From the NCBI GenBank assembly GCA_017521565.1, contig JAFXCE010000114.1, forward strand, positions 1 through 64,000: DNA of 64,000 nt, written 5' to 3'. The stretch is from Clostridia bacterium. Its GTDB lineage: Bacteria; Bacillota; Clostridia; Christensenellales; Aristaeellaceae. Shown here one piece after another: positions 60,612-64,000 of the stretch. A program made the position numbers and the translations under genes. A model generated the notes under the pieces. The model had not been told where the DNA came from. It saw nothing but the letters and a program-made list of their open reading frames with translations, and did no database searches. Position 1 is the stretch's first letter, and the number at the start of each line of letters is the position of its first letter.

Positions 60612-61534
60612 TCCTCGAAAAGGCGTGAGATGGCGTCCTCATAATGGGCGAGCGAGCTGGCCTTGCGGGCTGCTTTGAGCGGCTTGTCTGCATTTTCGAA
60701 GCAGCAGGCGATGTTCTTGGCAACTTCGCGCATGCGTCCGAGGACGACGTTTTTAGGGTATGCTTCGTGATAGCTCTGCATCAGATCGTCGTGGAAGGCG
60801 CGCAGGGTTTCTTTGCTCAGCGGCGCGCCGCCGGCATAGGTCTGGGCGAGGGCGGGATTGGCGAGCATGCCGCGTCCGAGCATGAGCGCGGTGGTTTTCG
60901 GGAAGGAAGTCTCCGCCTCGCGGCAGGCATCGGCGGTAAAGAGATTGCCGTTATACACAAGGGGCGCCTTGGCATGGGCGCAGGCTTCGGCATAGGCGGA
61001 GATATGCGGCGTGCCTGTATAGAATTCCTGGCGTGTGCGGGGATGAATGATCAGGCTGGAGAGCGGGAAGTGATTGAATACGTCGATCAGGCGGGAGAAT
61101 TCCTCTTCGGAGGCGTAGCCGATGCGCGTTTTGACGGAGATGCGCACGGGCGTACGGGAAAAGATGCTTTCCAGAAAGCATTCAAGCCCCGGAACGTCCA
61201 GCAGCATGCCTGCGCCTTTTCCCTTGGCCGTGACCGTGCCGGAGGGACAGCCTGTGTTCAGGTTGACCTCCTCATACCCCATATCGTAAAGAAGCTGCGC
61301 CGCCCAGATAAAATGGTCGGCGTTTTTTGTCAGCACCTGCGGCACGACGCGAAGCCCCTGATTGTGCTGCGGCTCGACATTGGCGCGTTCGCGCGAGGTA
61401 AGCACGAGATTCTGCGTAGGGCTGATGAAGGGAATATAGTACTGCGCAATGCCGGTAAAGTGGCTGTGATGGACGCGGCGGTAGACTGCGTCGGTCACGC
61501 CTTCCATCGGCGCAAAGAAAACGGGCAAGGACAT
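60569..61534 (-). CDS. dus: tRNA-dihydrouridine synthase
   Basis: 321 residues behind GAGGAG. FMN-dependent Dus family: N-terminal FFAPMEGVTDAVYRR, NLNTGCPSGTVTAKGKGAGML with the active-site Cys, LIIHPRTRQEFYTG and GRGMLANPAL. It reduces uridine to dihydrouridine in the tRNA D-loop. No fusion or truncation is apparent. Its end overlaps the small membrane gene by 43 nt. Confidence 0.95.
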   Translation of the reverse strand: MSLPVFFAPMEGVTDAVYRRVHHSHFTGIAQYYIPFISPTQNLVLTSRERANVEPQHNQGLRVVPQVLTKNADHFIWAAQLLYDMGYEEVNLNTGCPSGTVTAKGKGAGMLLDVPGLECFLESIFSRTPVRISVKTRIGYASEEEFSRLIDVFNHFPLSSLIIHPRTRQEFYTGTPHISAYAEACAHAKAPLVYNGNLFTADACREAETSFPKTTALMLGRGMLANPALAQTYAGGAPLSKETLRAFHDDLMQSYHEAYPKNVVLGRMREVAKNIACCFENADKPLKAARKASSLAHYEDAISRLFEDYTLSANPCFRAAD

Positions 61535-61587
61535 GGGATTCTCCTCTCGGATGTGGTATCGGAGTTTTGCTGAATGGATATGCGCCG

Positions 61588-61615
61588 ATTATAGCACGAA
61601 AATGTGTGATTGCAA
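61588..61615 (-). promoter_or_regulatory. Putative dus promoter
   Basis: Minus strand TTGCAA (61610-61615) and TATAAT (61588-61593), 16 nt apart. Confidence 0.6.
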
Positions 61616-61708
61616 ATGCAAAAAGCGCATGAAGCCAGCAGATGCGGGTGCGCGCAGGAGGGAACCCTGTGAATTCTCTGCTTGATGCAGTTTTTTGAAA
61701 AAAGAGGG

Positions 61709-61737
61709 TTGCAATTTTCGCGCAGGCATGATATACT
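61709..61737 (+). promoter_or_regulatory. Putative promoter of tRNA-Ala
   Basis: TTGCAA (61709-61714) and TATACT (61732-61737), 17 nt apart, 31 nt before the tRNA. Confidence 0.7.
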
Positions 61738-61768
61738 TATTTCCGTTCTGAAACAGCTTTATATGTGC

Positions 61769-61844
61769 GGGGCATTAGCACAGTTGGTAGCGCGCTACAT
61801 TCGCATTGTAGAGGTCACCGGTTCGAATCCGGTATGCTCCACCA
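61769..61844 (+). tRNA. tRNA-Ala (anticodon CGC)
   Basis: A 76-nt cloverleaf with encoded CCA: acceptor stem GGGGCAT/ATGCTCC including the G3-U70 wobble pair that identifies alanine tRNAs; anticodon stem CTACA/TGTAG with loop TTCGCAT giving CGC; T arm CCGG-TTCGAAT-CCGG. It decodes GCG. The gene is intact, and its 3' part is repeated twice downstream. Confidence 0.97.
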
Positions 61845-61845
61845 C

Positions 61846-61873
61846 AAAGACCTTCTCAAATGAGAAGGTCTTT
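61846..61873 (+). terminator. tRNA terminator, part of the repeated header
   Basis: A 12-bp stem (61846-61857 with 61862-61873), 4-nt loop, followed by T residues. The left arm is within the 72-bp direct repeat. Confidence 0.9.
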
Positions 61874-61954
61874 TGCATTATGCATAGAATGTAGCTTGAA
61901 ATGCAAACAGTTTGCATAAACCAATGTTTAGATCAAGAAAATAATAGAATCCAC

Positions 61955-62013
61955 TTGGGGTATTAGCACAGATGGTAGCGGCGCATTCGCATTGCTCGGT
62001 GCATTGTTTACCA
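61955..62013 (+). repeat. tRNA 5'-half-like element A
   Basis: 59 nt starting GGGGTATTAGCACAGATGG closely follow the 5' half of the tRNA-Ala gene up to the anticodon (ATTCGCATTG) and then diverge, ending in TTTACCA. It is about 88% identical to a second copy at 62993-63051 with no gaps. It cannot fold as a full tRNA because the 3' acceptor strand and T arm are absent. Confidence 0.75.
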
Positions 62014-62048
62014 AAGGCAGGGAATCATGCAAATGCTTCCCTGCCTTT
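62013..62048 (+). terminator. Hairpin between tRNA-like element A and payload 1
   Basis: A 12-bp perfect stem (62013-62024 with 62037-62048) with a 12-nt loop and ATTTAT tail. It would insulate the payload from upstream transcription. Confidence 0.8.
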
Positions 62049-62107
62049 ATTTATCTTACTCGTTATGGTACAATATAGCCAGATACTTCGTAAGGAGATG
62101 AACTCTG

Positions 62108-62809
62108 ATGCTGCAATTATCCGAAAAAGCAAAAAGGCTCTATGATTTGCTGTTCACAAAAGATTTCTCACTGGAACTTTTGAAGAATGAATTGGAAAGC
62201 GGAGTATATGCACCAGAGGATGTCAGTACAGCAGGTTTTCAGTACGTAGATGATTGCTGCTGCGATTTGGTGGACGAAAACTGGAAAACACCACTCCGTC
62301 CGCATGGAATAGTCTTACCCGGTTATTGTTCATCTCATATGCTTGAAGCATTGAAATGCCTGCTGAAATATGGACTGGATCCCAATGCAGTGTACGGCGA
62401 GGGATCTGATCAAAGTAATATTATGAGTGAATTGCGTTATGTAGAAAATGGCTATCTTGCCGCCGATTCACTGGCATTACTGTTGGATCATGGTGGAAAT
62501 CCAAGCATCATTTTAAATGGTGCTTCACTGATTAGAGACATCAATTTCGATCTGTTGTTTGACCTGAACAACCAAGAAGATCGCACCCGGTATGATAGCC
62601 TTGTCCACTATTGGATGGTGCTTGTAGGGTATGGAGCCAAGTTGGAAGATGGAAGTGAATCCATCGACATGTGTTCTGGACACGACGTATCTGAATTGAA
62701 AAACCACAGGGATTTCTATTATGGTGCCATTCATTCAGACAGATCGGAAGATCGAATGGAAATCTGCTTCTTTAATAAACATTCGAATTGGGAAGTTGGG
62801 CGTTTTTAG
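62108..62809 (+). CDS. Payload 1: hypothetical ankyrin-like protein
   Basis: 233 residues with AAGGAG 11 nt before the ATG, visibly AT-richer than the flanking chromosome. A TACAAT box lies at 62069-62074. The protein is acidic and soluble; MLEALKCLLKYGLDPNAVYGEG and ADSLALLLDHGGNPSII look like ankyrin-type repeats, and the C terminus (GYGAKLEDGSESIDM) repeats the theme. Proteins of this kind often act as immunity proteins of toxin systems in Clostridia, which is an inference only. No toxin gene is adjacent. It is bounded by tRNA-Ala-derived repeats on both sides and has no neighbour in the same cassette. Confidence 0.8.
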   Translation: MLQLSEKAKRLYDLLFTKDFSLELLKNELESGVYAPEDVSTAGFQYVDDCCCDLVDENWKTPLRPHGIVLPGYCSSHMLEALKCLLKYGLDPNAVYGEGSDQSNIMSELRYVENGYLAADSLALLLDHGGNPSIILNGASLIRDINFDLLFDLNNQEDRTRYDSLVHYWMVLVGYGAKLEDGSESIDMCSGHDVSELKNHRDFYYGAIHSDRSEDRMEICFFNKHSNWEVGRF

Positions 62810-62837
62810 TATATCGGGGATGAGATAGAGGTGGTTC

Positions 62838-62909
62838 GGTAGCGCGCTACATTCGCATTGTAGAGGTCACCGGTTCGAATCCGGTATGCTCCACCACAAA
62901 GACCTTCTC
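62838..62909 (+). repeat. Direct repeat 2 of the tRNA-Ala 3' region
   Basis: 72 bp identical to 61786-61857: from the D-arm GGTAG through the anticodon arm, T arm, CCA and the left terminator arm. The sequence before it (CGGGGATGAGATAGAGGTGGTTC) replaces the tRNA 5' end, so this copy is not a functional tRNA. Typical of an attR-type site left by integration at a tRNA 3' end. Confidence 0.9.
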
Positions 62910-62925
62910 TAAAGAGAAGGTCTTT
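62898..62925 (+). terminator. Terminator in repeat 2
   Basis: A 12-bp stem (62898-62909 with 62914-62925), loop TAAA, T tail. It can end the payload 1 transcript. Confidence 0.85.
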
Positions 62926-62992
62926 TGCTTTATGTCCAAGATATACCACTTATGCAAAACAATGATTAGCTCAAGAAAACAACTAAATTCAT

Positions 62993-63051
62993 TTAGAGTA
63001 TTGGCACAGAGGGTAGCAGCGCATTCGCATTGCTCGGTGTATAGTTTACCA
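62993..63051 (+). repeat. tRNA 5'-half-like element B
   Basis: 59 nt, gap-free alignment to element A with about 7 differences; the core GCGCATTCGCATTGCTCGG is identical, and both end in GTTTACCA. Located at the same place relative to the tRNA repeat as element A. Confidence 0.75.
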
Positions 63052-63052
63052 G

Positions 63053-63090
63053 ATGCATAGGATTCGGATGAATCCTATGCATTTTTTCTT
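63053..63090 (+). terminator. Terminator between tRNA-like element B and payload 2
   Basis: A 13-bp perfect stem (63053-63065 with 63070-63082), GGAT loop and TTTTTCTT tail. The sequence is unrelated to the hairpin in the first unit although the position is the same. Confidence 0.9.
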
Positions 63091-63097
63091 TGTATGA

Positions 63098-63126
63098 TTG
63101 ATGCTTAGTTTTATTCATGCTATCAT
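63098..63126 (+). promoter_or_regulatory. Putative promoter of payload 2
   Basis: TTGATG (63098-63103) and TATCAT (63121-63126), 17 nt apart; the gene starts 34 nt later. Confidence 0.65.
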
Positions 63127-63160
63127 GTACTCGACAAACTTGAATTTGAGGAGATTTAGA

Positions 63161-63478
63161 ATGGTGTTCTATGTTTTATTTGATATAGGAATGGCTGTGT
63201 TTATGTTTGCTATAGGTTTCTCGTTTTATAAGTCAAATGGAAAAGCCGCAAATTTTCTATCTGGCTATAATATGAGGTCTGTTCAAGAACGAAAAAAGCA
63301 TGATGAAAAGCAAATGTGTAGGGACTATGGAAAAAGAATGATGTATATGGCAATGCCGTTTTTATTTGGCGCTGTTATAGATATATGGTTTACTGGAGTT
63401 GGGTGTTTAATTGCTTGGGTACTTTGGCTGGCGATGTTCATTCTTCTGCTTATTGAAAGGCATAGGAGAGAGTGTTAA
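63161..63478 (+). CDS. Payload 2: DUF3784-like membrane protein
   Basis: 105 residues from the ATG at 63161, which has GAGGAG six nt upstream; the longer frame to 63098 begins in the promoter. Three membrane spans (VFYVLFDIGMAVFMFAIGF; MAMPFLFGAVIDIWF; GCLIAWVLWLAMFILLLI) with a loop FLSGYNMRSVQERKKHDEKQMCRDYG, which matches the AGYNxxSxxEKxKYDxxxLCR pattern of DUF3784 proteins. AT-rich compared with the chromosome. Function of the family is unknown; it is common on mobile elements and near toxins in Bacillota. It is the only gene in its cassette. Confidence 0.8.
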   Translation: MVFYVLFDIGMAVFMFAIGFSFYKSNGKAANFLSGYNMRSVQERKKHDEKQMCRDYGKRMMYMAMPFLFGAVIDIWFTGVGCLIAWVLWLAMFILLLIERHRREC

Positions 63479-63536
63479 ATTCTAATTTATCTAACCAGCT
63501 GCTACATAACATGTGGGGCTGAGTTACGTATGTTTC

Positions 63537-63596
63537 GGTAGCGCGCTACATTCGCATTGTAGAGGGCTTAGGTATCGAATCCGGTATGCTCCACCA
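63537..63596 (+). repeat. Decayed direct repeat 3 of the tRNA-Ala 3' region
   Basis: GGTAGCGCGCTACATTCGCA and the following TTGTAGAGG are kept; then the variable/T-stem part differs (GCTTAGGTAT for TCACCGGTT) before TCGAATCC and CCACCA return. Shares TTCGGTAGCG with repeat 2 just before the tRNA part. Marks the outer end of the array. Confidence 0.85.
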
Positions 63597-63626
63597 AACC
63601 TCAGTCGGAAGACTGGGGTTTTTCTT
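63597..63626 (+). terminator. Terminator at the outer end of the array
   Basis: CCTCAGTC and GACTGGGG pair (with wobble) around GGAA, followed by TTTTTC. The sequence differs from the terminators of repeats 1 and 2. Confidence 0.75.
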
Positions 63627-63703
63627 TTTTAGAGAACAGGAGTGTGCATTGCCCCAAGCATCTGGCGGCTTGGAGGCGCGAATTCTGTGATCCGTGTTCG
63701 GCA

Positions 63704-63732
63704 TTGATGAAGGGACGGTTTGCTGGTATAAT
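63704..63732 (+). promoter_or_regulatory. Putative promoter of LRR protein
   Basis: TTGATG (63704-63709) and a perfect TATAAT (63727-63732) with 17 nt spacing. Confidence 0.75.
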
Positions 63733-63764
63733 GTATTCGCGATGATATGATTGGGGGGATCGGT

Positions 63765-64000
63765 GTGAAGCGAAAATGCCTGCTCGTCTGGCTGATGGTC
63801 CTGCTCCTGGGGCTAAGCAGCGCTGCCCTTGCGGAGTATGCGCAGACGCTTGATCTGCCGGATTCGCTTACATATATCGAAGCGCAGGCCTTTGCCGGAA
63901 GCAAGGCTGTGACGCGCATTGTGATGCCCGAGCATGTGACCGGCATCGGTTCGCAGGCGTTCAGCGGCTGCAGCAGTCTGAACAGCATCGAACTGCCTGA
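63765..64000 (+). CDS. Secreted BspA-like leucine-rich repeat protein (3' partial)
   Basis: The first 78 codons, from a GTG at 63765 with GGGGGGAT upstream, are in the window. A signal peptide (KRKCLLVWLMVLLLGLSSAALA) is followed by LRR_5/BspA-type repeats (LPDSLTYIEAQAFAGSKAV, VTGIGSQAFSGCSSLNSIELP). Such repeats form extracellular binding surfaces in gut bacteria. GC content is back to the chromosomal level, so this gene lies outside the tRNA-linked array. The rest is beyond the window. Confidence 0.88.
   Translation, partial: MKRKCLLVWLMVLLLGLSSAALAEYAQTLDLPDSLTYIEAQAFAGSKAVTRIVMPEHVTGIGSQAFSGCSSLNSIELP

Noticed and set aside
61955-62013. Element A as a short tRNA gene
   Set aside because: The 3' half does not pair with GGGGTAT and there is no T arm.
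62838-62913. Second functional tRNA-Ala gene
   Set aside because: The 5' acceptor strand and D arm are replaced by unrelated sequence, so no cloverleaf can form.

Overview
The window is a dense, GC-rich (by eye high-50s percent) chromosomal segment from an anaerobic gut-type member of the Clostridia (Bacillota). Supporting signs are LPXTG pilins with sortases, strong AGGAGG ribosome binding sites, consensus sigma-A promoters with 16-18 nt spacers, a YabN-type MazG next to HU, an anaerobic-reductase-like small protein, a Na+-translocating decarboxylase beta subunit and selenium/molybdenum-hydroxylase accessory genes. The genus cannot be fixed from this sequence; a Christensenellales- or Oscillospiraceae-like lineage is only a guess.

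Layout. 1-9157: a sortase-assembled pilus island, with a 5'-truncated giant tip/adhesin, a major pilin, a class C sortase, a minor LPQTG pilin and a second sortase. 9272-13236: sbcDC nuclease. 13358-15405: an SDR oxidoreductase and a thioredoxin-thioredoxin reductase fusion. 15437-15675: an ORF-less IS200/IS605-like relic. 15738-21542: a Crp/Fnr regulator and a selenium cluster (yqeB, selD, yedF, desulfurase, DUF3343) divergent from an XdhC-type gene. 21594-29577: a MoxR/DUF58/VWA (BatA-like) membrane operon. 29738-43271: mostly housekeeping genes (trpS, rlmH, alr, 5-FTHF cyclo-ligase, rsmD, coaD) mixed with membrane and glycosyltransferase genes. 43284-50200: coiled-coil protein, glycosyltransferase, mazG, HU, and two AEC transporters flanking a DUF362 ferredoxin protein. 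50323-53750: a small XRE regulator with a divergent promoter/operator, an unknown ferritin-like protein, and beta plus small gamma-like subunits of a Na+ pump. 53942-59736: a Gfo/Idh oxidoreductase, ribulokinase, tyrA-pheA and an S24 (LexA/CI-like) repressor. 60065-61534: an HTH protein, a membrane microprotein and dus.

61769-63596 is the most unusual part. An intact tRNA-Ala(CGC) is followed by two further copies of its 3' end: a perfect 72-bp direct repeat and a decayed third copy. Between them lie two unrelated single-gene, visibly AT-richer payloads. Each payload is preceded by the same block of about 215-230 bp: tRNA 3' end plus terminator, then a tRNA 5'-half-like element, followed by a payload-specific hairpin. 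This looks like a small array of gene cassettes at a tRNA attachment site with no integrase in view. The window ends inside a secreted leucine-rich-repeat protein.

How genes work together: the pilus genes form a self-contained assembly unit. The minus-strand selenium genes probably supply selenium (desulfurase, YedF, SelD) and YqeB/XdhC maturation for a molybdenum hydroxylase encoded elsewhere. MoxR, DUF58 and two VWA proteins form one chaperone/membrane assembly operon. TyrA and PheA together supply tyrosine and phenylalanine. The S24 and XRE regulators each have recognisable operator-like repeats in their own divergent promoter regions.
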